DNA of 64,000 nucleotides from Natronolimnobius baerhuensis (GCF_002177135.1 NZ_MWPH01000001.1:744001-808000), one strand, 5' to 3'; numbered from the stretch's first letter, positions 27,364 through 37,338 are shown. Made by a program: numbers and translations. Notes: a model not told the origin generated them from the sequence alone.

Positions 27364-27714
27364 ATGACTGACCCACCGCGTCCCGTCCATCTCGAGGACG
27401 ACGCCGATCTCGAGGCGTTCATCGACACACACGACGTTGCACTCATCGAGTGCTACACGAGTGGCTGTTCGATGTGCCAGGCGATGGAGCCAGTGCTCGG
27501 CAACGTTGCTCGAGAAACAGGAATCCCAATCGGACTCGTCAATCCTGGCGACGATCTGGCGCTGCTCGAGCGCTTTGACATTCGGTCGGTCCCGGCGCTG
27601 TTTCTCTTTCGAGATGGGACACAGATCGCTCAGATTGCGGAGGGGTTTCTGGGCGGCGACGAAGTCGTCTCATTTCTCGAGACACATGTGCCAGGTGCTG
27701 TTGCGAGCGAGTGA
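27364..27714 (+). CDS. thioredoxin-like protein with a CSMC active site
   Basis: The 116-residue single-domain thioredoxin fold has ALIECYTSGCSMCQAMEPV. The active-site dithiol is C-S-M-C instead of the usual C-G-P-C. The cis-Pro region RSVPALFLFRDG and the final strand are present. It is a cytoplasmic thiol-disulfide exchange protein; the target is unknown. Confidence 0.87.
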   Translation: MTDPPRPVHLEDDADLEAFIDTHDVALIECYTSGCSMCQAMEPVLGNVARETGIPIGLVNPGDDLALLERFDIRSVPALFLFRDGTQIAQIAEGFLGGDEVVSFLETHVPGAVASE

Positions 27715-27724
27715 TCGCGGGAGG

Positions 27725-27988
27725 TTACTCATCCGGACGTAGTTCGCTCGGATCGACCTCGCCTGCGAGATACTGCTCGCCGAGGTCAGTAATGTCGTAC
27801 ATGCCGGTCATCGGCCGATTCAGTAGGCCGTACTTGGTGAGTTCCCGGCACCGATAGGCGGCGACTGGACCGCGACAGACGCCTTCTGACTCGATATGAC
27901 TTGGTTCGAAGATGTGGTCTTCGGACAGCAACTCGAGGATTTCGTCGTCTTCGGGTTCCATCCACTCGGCCTGATCGCTCATAGACAT
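27725..27988 (-). CDS. small winged-helix DNA-binding protein (PhiH1 repressor-like)
   Basis: Depending on the start (ATG at 27988 preferred) it has about 87 residues. The pattern WMEPEDDEILELLSE...VAAYRCRELTKYGLLNRPMTGMYDITDLGEQYLAGE is the winged helix of PhiH1-like haloarchaeal repressors. Its target is unknown. It is convergent with the thioredoxin gene. Confidence 0.75.
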   Translation of the reverse strand: MSMSDQAEWMEPEDDEILELLSEDHIFEPSHIESEGVCRGPVAAYRCRELTKYGLLNRPMTGMYDITDLGEQYLAGEVDPSELRPDE

Positions 27989-28033
27989 GGGTAGGTTCGT
28001 CCCGTTCAAAAATACGTCTCTCTGTCGAGACGA

Positions 28034-28252
28034 TTACTCCTCGAGCAATCCGAGATCCGTCGCGACGAGATCGGCGAGTTGATCAGCGATCTCGGGGTCG
28101 ACTTCGGCAACCTCGTCGCCGTCGTGAAGGTGGTCGTTGTGTCGCTCCACAGTCGTTGCTAACTCCGAAAGCGGGACTCGAGATGTCGTGTCACACGCTG
28201 AGCACACGACGGGAACGTGGGGCTCCGACTCATCGGCATCGTCGGTGGTCAT
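28034..28252 (-). CDS. small conserved haloarchaeal protein
   Basis: The ATG at 28252 gives 72 residues. A CxxC pair (VCSACDTTSRVPLSEL) with a following ERHNDHLHDG points to a tiny zinc-binding fold. The rest is acidic and helical. Function is unknown; it is tandem with the winged-helix gene. Confidence 0.65.
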   Translation of the reverse strand: MTTDDADESEPHVPVVCSACDTTSRVPLSELATTVERHNDHLHDGDEVAEVDPEIADQLADLVATDLGLLEE

Positions 28253-28320
28253 ACGTCGTACTCGAGTGGCCCCGCTCAAAACAGGCGCGGTTTGGTCGAG
28301 CCCCGTCGCTCAACCGACTC

Positions 28321-29310
28321 TTATCGGGCGGACAGTGCGCGAACACAGGCTACCGCAAGCAAGGCAGCGAGTACCGGAACAACGCCGAATCCGGGCATGC
28401 TCTCGTCCTCGTCGTCACCGTGCTGGTCGCTCGAGGATGAATCATCGTCGGCGCTGGTGTCATCATCGCTCTCGGGTTCGTTCTGAGCTGTCTCGCTCGA
28501 GTTCGTGGACTCGTTCGTGTGGTCGTCGCTGTCGTCGTCGCTCACGTCGGGGACCTCGGGCACGATATCGGCGTCACCATCGAGTTGGAGGACAGCGACG
28601 ACCTGTCCGTGTGAGCCGTCAGGGTAGTAGGTCCAGCCACCGCCAGCGTCGTCGTAGGACTCGGCGTCCGCAATCGGATCGACGTCGGTGTCCCAGGAGT
28701 CGTGTGCCTGCTGGATGTAGCCGACGACCTCGATGTCGGCTGCGTACTCGCCGGTGACCTCGACCTCTCCGTACTCGACAGTGCCGCCGTCTTCTGGGAG
28801 CCCGTGGATCTCGAGACAGTGCGAGTCCATGTAGCCGTCTCCCTGTGCGAGGTCCGGATCGGTGCCGAACTGATCGGAATCGAGTGGCCGCTGGTAGTGT
28901 TCAGTGAGTGGGTATTCGACGACGAACGGATCAGCGTGGGAGTGCCAGGACGTAGAGTCACCGGTCGGGAGCGTCACGGTCGTTCCGGGAACGCTCTCGC
29001 CGACGACGGGCTCGCCGCGCTCGTTGACCAACGTCACACAGAGTTTCGCAGAGCCGTCACCGAGATACGGCGACCGATACTCATCGCGCGGGTTGACGTA
29101 ACTCACCCAGCTACCATCCGATGCTTCCGCCTCGAAGTAGGCGTCCCCAGACTCGGGTGCTGGTTCGATGTACGCCTCCTCGGAGACATTTTGCTGTGTC
29201 TCCTGGACCGCGCCAGCGCTGGCACTGAGGCCGAGCGCGACGATTGCACCGACTGCGACAAGCGTGGCGACCGCAATCAGTGCCCGACCGCGATAGCGCT
29301 CGAGACTCAT
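28321..29310 (-). CDS. secreted PGF-CTERM surface protein
   Basis: The protein has 329 residues from the ATG at 29310. A signal peptide (RALIAVATLVAVGAIVALGLS) is followed by a beta-rich ectodomain, an Asp/Ser/Thr-rich linker (residues about 255-300) and the tail MPGFGVVPVLAALLAVACVRAL. That PGF plus hydrophobic helix plus Arg end is the PGF-CTERM sorting signal processed by archaeosortase A. The linker is likely O-glycosylated. The ectodomain contains SWHSHADPFVVEYPL and GWTYYPDGSHGQVVAVLQLDG and matches no enzyme I know. Confidence 0.85.
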   Translation of the reverse strand: MSLERYRGRALIAVATLVAVGAIVALGLSASAGAVQETQQNVSEEAYIEPAPESGDAYFEAEASDGSWVSYVNPRDEYRSPYLGDGSAKLCVTLVNERGEPVVGESVPGTTVTLPTGDSTSWHSHADPFVVEYPLTEHYQRPLDSDQFGTDPDLAQGDGYMDSHCLEIHGLPEDGGTVEYGEVEVTGEYAADIEVVGYIQQAHDSWDTDVDPIADAESYDDAGGGWTYYPDGSHGQVVAVLQLDGDADIVPEVPDVSDDDSDDHTNESTNSSETAQNEPESDDDTSADDDSSSSDQHGDDEDESMPGFGVVPVLAALLAVACVRALSAR

Positions 29311-29569
29311 GCTCGAGCCCCCACCGTGGAACCCACTGTCGGGGAACCGATCACTCGCTGTGATTGTCTCTGTTTGATAGGTGTCATTTCTCCGATGTAC
29401 CGGGTTTGGGTCATTAGCTATGAACCGCATACCCGAACAGAAGGTGGTCCCTACCGCTGTGAAAGCCCTCGAAGCAGGGCCGATAGCGCACCAACTTGTT
29501 CCAGAAGCCGATTCCCCGCTTGCGTTGCCACCCCCAATCACCTTCCCGTCACAGCGTGTCGACTCCACA

Positions 29570-30136
29570 ATGCGTTTTCGACCAGCAGTCCAGCAGTCGG
29601 CCGATGTAGATCCGTCCGACTCGAGTGGGACGCAGGACAGTTCAGCTGGCAGACGTGGACGGCTGCTTCTCTTGGGACTTGCCGCTGTCGCTGTTGCCTA
29701 CGTGGCTCGCCGCTATCTTGACTCGAGCGTTGTAGAGACGGGAGGGAAACGTCTGCGAGACCTGCAGAACCGTGTCCCTGCTGTAGACGAACTGCACGAA
29801 CAGACACCCGAGGCCGTTTCCGACCGGTTTCAAGAAATTCCGATTGGAGACAACGGGGAGGCGGATGCGACGAGCGAAACGGCATCCGCTGGGACAGCAT
29901 CTGCAGATGAGGTGGTCGACGATTCAGAGACGACCGTCGACCTGACTGATGGAGAGCGTCCACCGGACGAAATCGAAGAGCGTGCCACAGAGACGAGTCC
30001 TGAACCGGGCAAGATGGCCGTCGACGAGGAGATCGCCGACGAACTCCTCGAGGAGGGTGACAGCGAGGGTCCCACGGACGATGACACCGCGACGGACAGC
30101 AATGAGGGCGACAACAGCGAGCGCGAACAGGACTGA
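29570..30136 (+). CDS. membrane-anchored acidic protein, function unknown
   Basis: The 188-residue reading starts at the ATG at 29570; an ATG at 29420 is possible but its extension looks non-coding. One membrane helix (LLLLGLAAVAVAYVARRYL, about residues 30-48) is followed by a highly acidic, disordered tail ending SNEGDNSEREQD. No family is recognised. It runs divergently from the PGF-CTERM gene. Confidence 0.6.
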   Translation: MRFRPAVQQSADVDPSDSSGTQDSSAGRRGRLLLLGLAAVAVAYVARRYLDSSVVETGGKRLRDLQNRVPAVDELHEQTPEAVSDRFQEIPIGDNGEADATSETASAGTASADEVVDDSETTVDLTDGERPPDEIEERATETSPEPGKMAVDEEIADELLEEGDSEGPTDDDTATDSNEGDNSEREQD

Positions 30137-30153
30137 CGCCAGCACCCCCCGAA

Positions 30154-30429
30154 TCAGTGCTCCTCGAGCAGTTCGTCGCTCGTGAACTGCCGACCCCGGT
30201 CGGTGAGTTCGTAGTGAACGCGTCCCTGACTGACTGTTCGAGAGAGAAACTCGTACTCGAGGAGTGATCTGAACGCTCCCTCACCACCCGTTCGCCGAAG
30301 AGCCAGCGCATCGCGGATTTCACTGGCCGAAGATCGCCCGTTCTGGAACAGATATCGGAGAATGTTCTCTCGAGTCGTCCGTGTAACCGCAATTGTCGGC
30401 GTCCAGACCTTCTGATTATCGAGTGACAT
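30154..30429 (-). CDS. winged-helix DNA-binding protein
   Basis: The 91-residue protein contains TRENILRYLFQNGRSSASEIRDAL, a recognition helix (RRTGGEGAFRSLLEYEFLSR) and the wing YELTDRGRQFTSDEL, as in small MarR/PadR-like haloarchaeal regulators. The target is unknown. It faces the preceding acidic protein gene tail to tail with 17 bases between them. Confidence 0.75.
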   Translation of the reverse strand: MSLDNQKVWTPTIAVTRTTRENILRYLFQNGRSSASEIRDALALRRTGGEGAFRSLLEYEFLSRTVSQGRVHYELTDRGRQFTSDELLEEH

Positions 30430-30569
30430 ACGTTTGTATTGAGACGTCCCTGTTGTAAGTCAATTCCAACCAGAGTGAAAGTGAAAGTAAACTGCAGGAT
30501 GGGCGATAGACGCGACTTCAACGCACGCACACAACAACGTTATGCGGCGCTCGTCCCTACTGGCGGGCG

Positions 30570-33461
30570 ATGACTGACGGGGACGTCGCAGCCTTTACAC
30601 ACCTCGGTGAGACGGTTCGTGGTGCGCTTTCCGAACGGGGGTTTTCGACGCCGACGGCACCACAACGAGTCGCGATTCCACCGCTTGCTGCAGGCAAGCA
30701 CACGCTCGTGATCGCCCCAACGGGGAGTGGGAAAACCGAGACTGCGATGTTGCCCGTTTTCGACCACCTCTTGGCCGAGGATGGTGAGCGGAGCGCAGCG
30801 ACGCGACCCTCGTCGGCGGACCCCGCAGACCGTGGTCCACCGGAAGGGTTCGGCGTACTCTATATCACGCCGCTGCGGGCGCTCAACCGCGATATGCGCG
30901 AACGCCTCGAGTGGTGGGGCGAGTACTTAGATCTCGAGGTCGACGTTCGCCACGGCGATACGACCCAGTACCAGCGCAGCAAGCAGGCGGAGGATCCGCC
31001 GGACGTGCTCGTAACGACGCCCGAAACGCTGCAGGCGATGCTGACTGGCGAGCGCCTGCGCGAGGCGCTGCAGGATATCTCGCACGTCGTCATCGACGAA
31101 GTCCACGAACTCGCGGCCTCGAAACGCGGCGCACAGTTGGCAATCGGCCTTGAGCGACTGCACGATCTGGCTGGCGAGTTTCAGCGGATTGGACTCTCGG
31201 CGACGGTCGGCGACCCCGGTGAGGTCGGGCAGTTCCTCTCGGGCGGCCGGCCCTGTGAAGTGCGCGAAATCGACGTCGGGAGTAACGTCGACGTGACGGT
31301 TCACAAACCCGAGGTCACCGACGAGGACGAGACACTCGCCGGCAAACTGATGACCGAACCCGACACCGCGAGTCACGTCCGCGTGATTCGTGATCTCGTC
31401 GCCGAGCACGAATCGACGCTGATCTTCGTCAACACCCGCCAGACAGCCGAAGCGCTCGGCTCGAGATTTATCGAACTCGAGTTGCCGATTGGCGTCCATC
31501 ACGGCTCGCTCTCGAAGGAGGCGCGAATCGACGTGGAGGACCGGTTCAAGGCGGGCGCGCTAGACGGATTGCTCTGTACGTCCTCGATGGAACTCGGCAT
31601 CGACGTCGGTCGGGTCGACCACGTCGTCCAGTACAAGAGTCCACGCCAGGTCACACGCTTGCTCCAGCGGATCGGTCGCGCGGGACACAGCCGAAACGAG
31701 GTCTCGAGCGGGACGATCATTACGACCAGACCGGACGACACCTTCGAGGCGCTGGCGATTGCTCGACGCGCTCGCGCGGGCGAGGTTGAACCCGCAGCGA
31801 TCCACGAAGGCAGTCTGGACGTAGTTGCAAACCAGATTCCCGGCATCGTCAAGAGCCGCGGCTCGAGGCACATGCAAGACGCCTACGCCACGATTACGCG
31901 CGCGTATCCGTTCCGAGACCTTCCCGAGGAGACGTTTCGTGAGGTCGTCTCCGAACTGAGTCGCAACCGGATTCTGTGGCACGACGAGGGCGAGGACCGC
32001 CTCGAGACCTCCGGCGGGACCTGGCAATACGTCTACGCGAATCTCTCGATGATCCCCGATGAGGAGACCTACGAGGTCCACGACATCGCCTCAGGCTCCC
32101 AGATCGGGACCTTAGACGAGCGGTTCGTGGTCAACTTCGCCCAGCCGGGCGAGGTGTTCGTCCAACGCGGTGAAATGTGGCGCATCGCGGAGATCGACGA
32201 CGAGGAAGCCCGCGTGAAGGTGAGTCCCATCGAAGACCCAGCGGGCGAAGTGCCGTCGTGGATCGGACAGGAAATCCCCGTTCCCGCCGCTGTCGCAGGC
32301 GAGGTCGGTGAAATACGCGCCGTCGCCGAGCCACAGTTCGACGCAGGCGCGGATGCAGCCAGCGTCGGGCGCGAACTCGCCGGTCGCTACCCCGCCGACG
32401 AGTACACCCTCACTGAGGCCTGCGAGCAACTCGAGCACCAGATCGAAGCCGACTCGCCGATGCCGACGGCTGACCGGCTCGTGCTCGAGCGACGGGGGCG
32501 CACCGTCGTCATCAACGCTTGCCTCGGCCACATGGCCAACGAGACGCTCGGGCGAACGCTCTCGGCGCTGCTGGGCCAGCGGGCAGGGTCTTCGGTCGGC
32601 CTCGAGACCGATCCCTACCGGATCGAACTCGAGGTTCCGAGTTCGATTGCGACCAGTGATGTTCTCGAGGTACTCGAAGAAACCGATCCCGATCACGTCG
32701 AGGCAATCGTCGAACTTGGCCTCAAGAACTCGGACGCGCTCGCGTTCCGGCTCGCACAGGTCTCGGCGAAGTTCGGCGCGCTCAAACGCTGGCAGAACTC
32801 CGGGTCGGGTCGCATTTCGAACGAACGCCTGCTGGCCGCACTCGAGGAGACCCCGATGTACGCAGAGTCCGTCCGCGAGGTGTTCCACGAGGATCTGGAT
32901 ATCGACCGCGCGAGTGCGGTACTCGAGGGTATCCAGTCGGGAGAGATCGACCTCGTCACGCACCGCGGTCGCACGCCGGTTGGACAGGGTGGCCGGTCCT
33001 CGAGCGGGAAGAAACTGCTCGCGCCCGAAAACGCGGATGCGAGCGTGATCCGGACGGTTCGTGAGCGATTGCAGGACGACCGCGTGATCTTGCTGTGTAC
33101 GCACTGCCAGGAGTGGAACGTGAAAACGAAAGTCAAGCGGGTGCCCGATCAGCCGGAGTGTCCCGACTGTGGATCGACCAGAATCGCCTCGCTGAACCCA
33201 TGGGCGGAAGAGGTCGTCCAGGCTGTTCAAGCCGAGACGAAAGACGACGAACAGGAGTCGATGACCGAACGCGCCTACCGAGCGGCGAGTCTGGTCCAGA
33301 GCCACGGCAAACAGGCCGTGATCGCGATGGCTGCTCGCGGTGTCGGGCCGCACAACGCCGCCCAGATTATCAACAAACTTCGCGAGAACGAAGACGAGTT
33401 CTATCGGGATATTCTCTCGAAAGAACGGGAGTATGCCCGCACGCAAGCGTTCTGGGACTAA
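30570..33461 (+). CDS. Lhr-family superfamily 2 helicase
   Basis: The 963-residue protein has all SF2 motifs: APTGSGKTETA near residue 49 (Walker A), TPLRALNRDM (Ia), VTTPETLQAML, IDEVHELA near 177 (DEVH), GLSATVGDP (III), TLIFVNTRQTAE (IV) and QRIGRAGHS (VI). An Lhr-type winged-helix and Lhr-core region follows, with a C-terminal zinc ribbon LLCTHCQEWN...CPDCGSTRIAS. Lhr-type proteins translocate 3' to 5' on DNA and RNA:DNA hybrids and act in repair. Start: the ATG at 30570. Confidence 0.95.
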   Translation: MTDGDVAAFTHLGETVRGALSERGFSTPTAPQRVAIPPLAAGKHTLVIAPTGSGKTETAMLPVFDHLLAEDGERSAATRPSSADPADRGPPEGFGVLYITPLRALNRDMRERLEWWGEYLDLEVDVRHGDTTQYQRSKQAEDPPDVLVTTPETLQAMLTGERLREALQDISHVVIDEVHELAASKRGAQLAIGLERLHDLAGEFQRIGLSATVGDPGEVGQFLSGGRPCEVREIDVGSNVDVTVHKPEVTDEDETLAGKLMTEPDTASHVRVIRDLVAEHESTLIFVNTRQTAEALGSRFIELELPIGVHHGSLSKEARIDVEDRFKAGALDGLLCTSSMELGIDVGRVDHVVQYKSPRQVTRLLQRIGRAGHSRNEVSSGTIITTRPDDTFEALAIARRARAGEVEPAAIHEGSLDVVANQIPGIVKSRGSRHMQDAYATITRAYPFRDLPEETFREVVSELSRNRILWHDEGEDRLETSGGTWQYVYANLSMIPDEETYEVHDIASGSQIGTLDERFVVNFAQPGEVFVQRGEMWRIAEIDDEEARVKVSPIEDPAGEVPSWIGQEIPVPAAVAGEVGEIRAVAEPQFDAGADAASVGRELAGRYPADEYTLTEACEQLEHQIEADSPMPTADRLVLERRGRTVVINACLGHMANETLGRTLSALLGQRAGSSVGLETDPYRIELEVPSSIATSDVLEVLEETDPDHVEAIVELGLKNSDALAFRLAQVSAKFGALKRWQNSGSGRISNERLLAALEETPMYAESVREVFHEDLDIDRASAVLEGIQSGEIDLVTHRGRTPVGQGGRSSSGKKLLAPENADASVIRTVRERLQDDRVILLCTHCQEWNVKTKVKRVPDQPECPDCGSTRIASLNPWAEEVVQAVQAETKDDEQESMTERAYRAASLVQSHGKQAVIAMAARGVGPHNAAQIINKLRENEDEFYRDILSKEREYARTQAFWD

Positions 33462-33596
33462 TAGACAGATCTGGAACAACGATGAGCACGATTGTCTCGT
33501 TCACCATCCCGGCGTACGGCCCGTCAGATCCAGCGCAATAGGCGTTCTGGCCGGTGTGCCACATCATTTATCGTAACCCGATACTGTTGTCTGTCT

Positions 33597-33995
33597 ATGT
33601 CATCGTACACCGTTCTCCTCGTCGAAGACAGTGACTTTCTCACCACACACGTCAGTGACACGTTACAGTCCGAACACGGATTCGACGTAGAAACGGTCGC
33701 GACGGCCACAGACGCCCGCGACGCCCTCGAGGAGACGGCCTACGATTGTGTTATCTCGAGTTATGAACTGGTACAGGAAAGTGGCCTCGACCTCGCAGCC
33801 TCGATCAACGGCGAGGCAACGCCCGGCATGCCCGACATTCCGTTTATTCTCTTTACCGGAAACCCACTCGAGCCGCTGGTCGAAGACGCACTCGAGGCGG
33901 GCGTGACGGCCTTCGTGAGCAAGAGCAATCACGCGACGGGAGAGATGAACGTCTTCGCGAACCGGATTCGACTGGCAATCGAGGCACACAGATAG
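33597..33995 (+). CDS. response-regulator receiver domain protein lacking the phospho-acceptor Asp
   Basis: The 132-residue stand-alone REC domain starts MSSYTVLLVEDSDFLTTHV, with the acidic pair EDS in place. ILFTGNPLEPL keeps the switch Thr and AFVSKSN keeps the Lys. The phospho-acceptor strand reads YDCVISSYELV: the second Ser stands where Asp is expected (compare DxxxxDY). So it looks like a pseudo-receiver that binds partners without Asp phosphorylation. No histidine kinase is nearby. Confidence 0.85.
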   Translation: MSSYTVLLVEDSDFLTTHVSDTLQSEHGFDVETVATATDARDALEETAYDCVISSYELVQESGLDLAASINGEATPGMPDIPFILFTGNPLEPLVEDALEAGVTAFVSKSNHATGEMNVFANRIRLAIEAHR

Positions 33996-34061
33996 GGCGT
34001 CCCATGGCTCCTCGAGTCGACGTCCGTAACGGCCATACGACTCGGCCGCGTGAATGCAGCT

Positions 34062-34811
34062 ATGGACTTCGCACCGGGAGCCTGGAAGTACGCCTGGCTT
34101 CCTCTGTTGGCCGCACCGTTCGCGCTCGTGATCAGCGCGACGGCGGCCGCGCTTTCGCTCGCCGTTGGGCTCGGCGTCCTCGCGTTTTTCCGTGATCCCG
34201 AGCGTCGAGCGCCGCCGACCGGCGTCGTCTCACCGGCTGACGGCACCGTCTCCGTCCTGCGCAAAGAGGGCGAGCGCGTCCGTCTCGGCGTCTTCATGAA
34301 CGTCTGGCACGTCCACGTCGTCCGCGCCCCATTCGGTGGGCACGTCACCGACGTTGAGCACGTCTCCGGCGCGCACAAACCTGCGTTCTCGAAGGATTCG
34401 GATCGAAACGAACGCGTCCACGTCTCCCTCGAGACGGACTCGGATCACCTCCCTGACGACGGCGACCGCGAGCAGGGCGCAGACGGACCCAACACCGACA
34501 CCGCCACCGTCACCCTCATCGCCGGCGCGTTCGCCCGCCGCATTTTCCCCTACACCGAACCCGACGACGACCTCGAGCGCGGCGAGCGCCTGGGTCACAT
34601 CGCCTTTGGCAGCCGCGTCGACGTGCTCTTTCCGCCAACCGTCGAAATCGACGACATCGCCGTCTCGACTGGCGACTCGGTAACCGCCGGCGAAACCGTC
34701 GTCCTCGAGTCCGATGACGGCTTCGACGAGCACGTATTCGACGTGGATCTTGACCCGGCTGACGACGATGATGAGACGGCGGGGACCGGGACGTCCTCGA
34801 GTGGGACCTGA
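34062..34811 (+). CDS. asd: phosphatidylserine decarboxylase, archaeal short type
   Basis: The ATG at 34062 gives 249 residues (MDFAPGAWKYAW); a GTG four codons earlier is an alternative. Helix ALVISATAAALSLAVGLGVLAFF anchors the N-terminus, then FFRDPERRAPPTGVVSPADGTV, FMNVWHVHVVRAPFGG and HIAFGSRVDVLFPP. The Ser of FGSR (about residue 184) corresponds to the self-cleavage site that forms the pyruvoyl group. It makes archaetidylethanolamine from archaetidylserine in the membrane. An insert rich in D/H/E (about residues 130-155) and an acidic tail are extra. Confidence 0.93.
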   Translation: MDFAPGAWKYAWLPLLAAPFALVISATAAALSLAVGLGVLAFFRDPERRAPPTGVVSPADGTVSVLRKEGERVRLGVFMNVWHVHVVRAPFGGHVTDVEHVSGAHKPAFSKDSDRNERVHVSLETDSDHLPDDGDREQGADGPNTDTATVTLIAGAFARRIFPYTEPDDDLERGERLGHIAFGSRVDVLFPPTVEIDDIAVSTGDSVTAGETVVLESDDGFDEHVFDVDLDPADDDDETAGTGTSSSGT

Positions 34812-34942
34812 CTGGCTCTTTTCGGCCCCTTGCAGCAGAACAGCCATCGTTTATGCAACTGGTTAGTGGCACACACAGTACCTGCCACGCCGGCTCAGCA
34901 GAGATCTATCGCGCCGCTGCAGGCACCATCCAGCCGATACCC

Positions 34943-37195
34943 ATGTCAGACCACGACCCAACCGACGATCCACGCATAGACGAATCGACAACAGCCACTG
35001 ACGAGCCAGAGCCAGCGACGGACGGCGGCTCGAGCCAACCCGGAACGAGCGACGACGCGGACGGCGTCGACGAGGAGAGCAAACAGGACCAACTCGAGGA
35101 AGTCCGTGAAAACCCGGAGGGAGAAGACCTGACGAGCGATCACGGCGTGAAGATCAGCGATACGGACAACTCCCTGAAAGCCGGCGAACGCGGGCCGACG
35201 ATCATGGAGGACTTCCACTTTCGGGAGAAGATGACTCAGTTCGACCACGAGTCCATCCCGGAACGAGTCGTCCACGCCCGCGGCACGGGGGCACACGGCT
35301 ACTTCCAGCCCTACGAGGACCCGGACTTGGGCGACGAGTACGATGATCTCGAGGAGGTGACGAAGGCAAAAGTGCTCACAAAACCCGACCAGAAGACCCC
35401 CGTATTCACCCGATTCTCGACAGTTGTCGGCTCTCGAGGGTCTTCGGACACTGTTCGGGACGTCCGCGGGTTCGCGACGAAGTTCTACACTGAAGAGGGA
35501 AACTGGGACCTCGTCGGGAACAACATGCCGCCGTTTTTCATTCAGGATGCGATGGAGTTCCCCGATCTGGTGCACGCGATCAAACCCGAGCCTGACGACG
35601 CGATTCCGCAGGCGTCGGCGGCCCACGACACGTTCTGGGACTTCGCCTCCCTCAAGCCGGAGATCACCCACATGATCATGTGGGTCCTCTCGGGCCGCGC
35701 ACTTCCTCGCGCGTACCGGATGATGCAGGGCTTCGGCGTCCATACCTTCCGGCTAGTCAACGACGAGGGCGACTCGGTGTTCGTCAAGTTCCACTGGACG
35801 CCGAAACTCGGCACCCACCAACTCGTCTGGGACGAGACGACGAAGCTCTGGGGGAAAGACTCGGATTTCAACCGGAAAGGGCTCTACGACGTCATCGAAG
35901 AGGGGTACGACCCCGAATGGGAACTCGGCGTCCAGCTCTTCGACGAGGAGCAAGCCGAAGAGTTCGACTTCGACGTCCTCGATCCGACGAAGATCGTCCC
36001 CGAGACCGAAGTCCCTGTTCGGCCGATTGGCAAGATGGTACTCAACGAGACGCCGGACAACTTCTTCGCCGAAGTGGAACAGGTCGCGTTCCACCCCGGC
36101 AACGTCGTCCCCGGCATCGACTTCTCGAACGATCCGCTCCTGCAGGGACGGCTATTCTCCTATCAGGACACCCAGCTCAACCGCTTCGGCAGCGCCAACT
36201 GGGACGAAATTCCGATCAACCGGCCCGTCGCCGACCGCCACAACAACCAGCGCGCCGGCTTCATGCGCCAGGAAATCAACGAGGGCAAGGCCTCCTACAA
36301 GCCAAACTCCATCGGCGACGACGACCCGCAGGAAGTCCCCGCCGAGGAAGGCGGATACGAGCACTACGCCGAGAAGGTAGACGGAACAAAGATCAGAAAC
36401 CGCAGCGACAGCTTCGAGGACCACTTCACGCAGGCGCGGCTGTTCTGGAACAGCATGTCCGAGCCCGAAAAGGACAACATCGTCGACGCTGCCCACTTCG
36501 AACTCGGCAACGTCGACCGCATGGAGATCCGCGAGCGGATGGTCTACGACCTGTTCAACAACGTCGACCACGAGTTCGCCACACGCGTTGCGGAGGGCAT
36601 CGGCGTCGACCCGCCCGAATCGCCCGGCGACGAACTGCCGGACCACGACCGGGAGGACCCATCGCTCAGCATGGAAAACCGGACCCCCGATACCATCGAA
36701 ACCCGTAAAATCGCGATGTTGATCGACGACGGCTTCGACGACGACCACGTCTCGACGCTCAAATCGGCCTTAGAGGACGAGGGCGCTCGAGTCAAAATCG
36801 TCTCGAAACTCCTCGGTGAAAAGTCGGGAACCGACGGCGAGACCGTCGACCCGGACAAACACCACGTCGCCGCGGCCTCGGTTTCGTTCGACGCGGTCCT
36901 CATTCCCGGCGGCAGCGAGAGCGTCGACGCCATGCGCCAGCAAGGTTCGCCGAAGCACTTCGTCGCGGAGGCGTTCAAACACTACAAGCCAATCGCCGCT
37001 GTTGGCGAGGGAACGGACCTTCTCGAGGCAGTCGACCTTCCAGAGACCGACATCGCCGACGACGGCGACCTCGTCTCGGATACCGGTGTCGTCACCTGTC
37101 GCAACGATGACCTCGAGGAGTTCGCCGAAGCGTTCCGCGATGCTATCGCTCAGCACCGACACTGGGAGCGAGAGCCGGAGGAAGTGCCGGCATAA
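34943..37195 (+). CDS. katE: large-subunit catalase with C-terminal DJ-1-like domain
   Basis: The ATG at 34943 gives 750 residues, the length of clade 2 (HPII-type) catalases. PERVVHARGTGAHG carries the catalytic His, WDLVGNNMPPFF the distal Asn and GRLFSYQDTQLNRFG the haem-ligand Tyr. An acidic, disordered N-terminal 55 residues precedes the core. From about residue 590 on there is a DJ-1/PfpI-like flavodoxin domain (KIAMLIDDGFDDDHV, FDAVLIPGG, IAAVGEG) in which the nucleophile Cys of true proteases is absent, as in other HPII catalases. It converts hydrogen peroxide to water and oxygen. Confidence 0.96.
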   Translation: MSDHDPTDDPRIDESTTATDEPEPATDGGSSQPGTSDDADGVDEESKQDQLEEVRENPEGEDLTSDHGVKISDTDNSLKAGERGPTIMEDFHFREKMTQFDHESIPERVVHARGTGAHGYFQPYEDPDLGDEYDDLEEVTKAKVLTKPDQKTPVFTRFSTVVGSRGSSDTVRDVRGFATKFYTEEGNWDLVGNNMPPFFIQDAMEFPDLVHAIKPEPDDAIPQASAAHDTFWDFASLKPEITHMIMWVLSGRALPRAYRMMQGFGVHTFRLVNDEGDSVFVKFHWTPKLGTHQLVWDETTKLWGKDSDFNRKGLYDVIEEGYDPEWELGVQLFDEEQAEEFDFDVLDPTKIVPETEVPVRPIGKMVLNETPDNFFAEVEQVAFHPGNVVPGIDFSNDPLLQGRLFSYQDTQLNRFGSANWDEIPINRPVADRHNNQRAGFMRQEINEGKASYKPNSIGDDDPQEVPAEEGGYEHYAEKVDGTKIRNRSDSFEDHFTQARLFWNSMSEPEKDNIVDAAHFELGNVDRMEIRERMVYDLFNNVDHEFATRVAEGIGVDPPESPGDELPDHDREDPSLSMENRTPDTIETRKIAMLIDDGFDDDHVSTLKSALEDEGARVKIVSKLLGEKSGTDGETVDPDKHHVAAASVSFDAVLIPGGSESVDAMRQQGSPKHFVAEAFKHYKPIAAVGEGTDLLEAVDLPETDIADDGDLVSDTGVVTCRNDDLEEFAEAFRDAIAQHRHWEREPEEVPA

Positions 37196-37338
37196 CGGCC
37201 GTCGCTCTGCTCCTCCGGAACGGTGTCCGTTTCGGTCTCACTGTCTCGAGTCTGTGGGTGCGGTTGGGCGTAGGAACGGAAAGAATGTCAGATGTACGCA
37301 CTTATCCGTGCAGCGAACATTTATTCTGCAAAGGCGAT

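Noticed and set aside
28702-29721. A 339-codon reading frame on the plus strand over the PGF-CTERM gene
   Set aside because: Antisense to a protein with signal peptide and sorting tail; the translation is Arg/Cys-rich, unlike haloarchaeal proteins.
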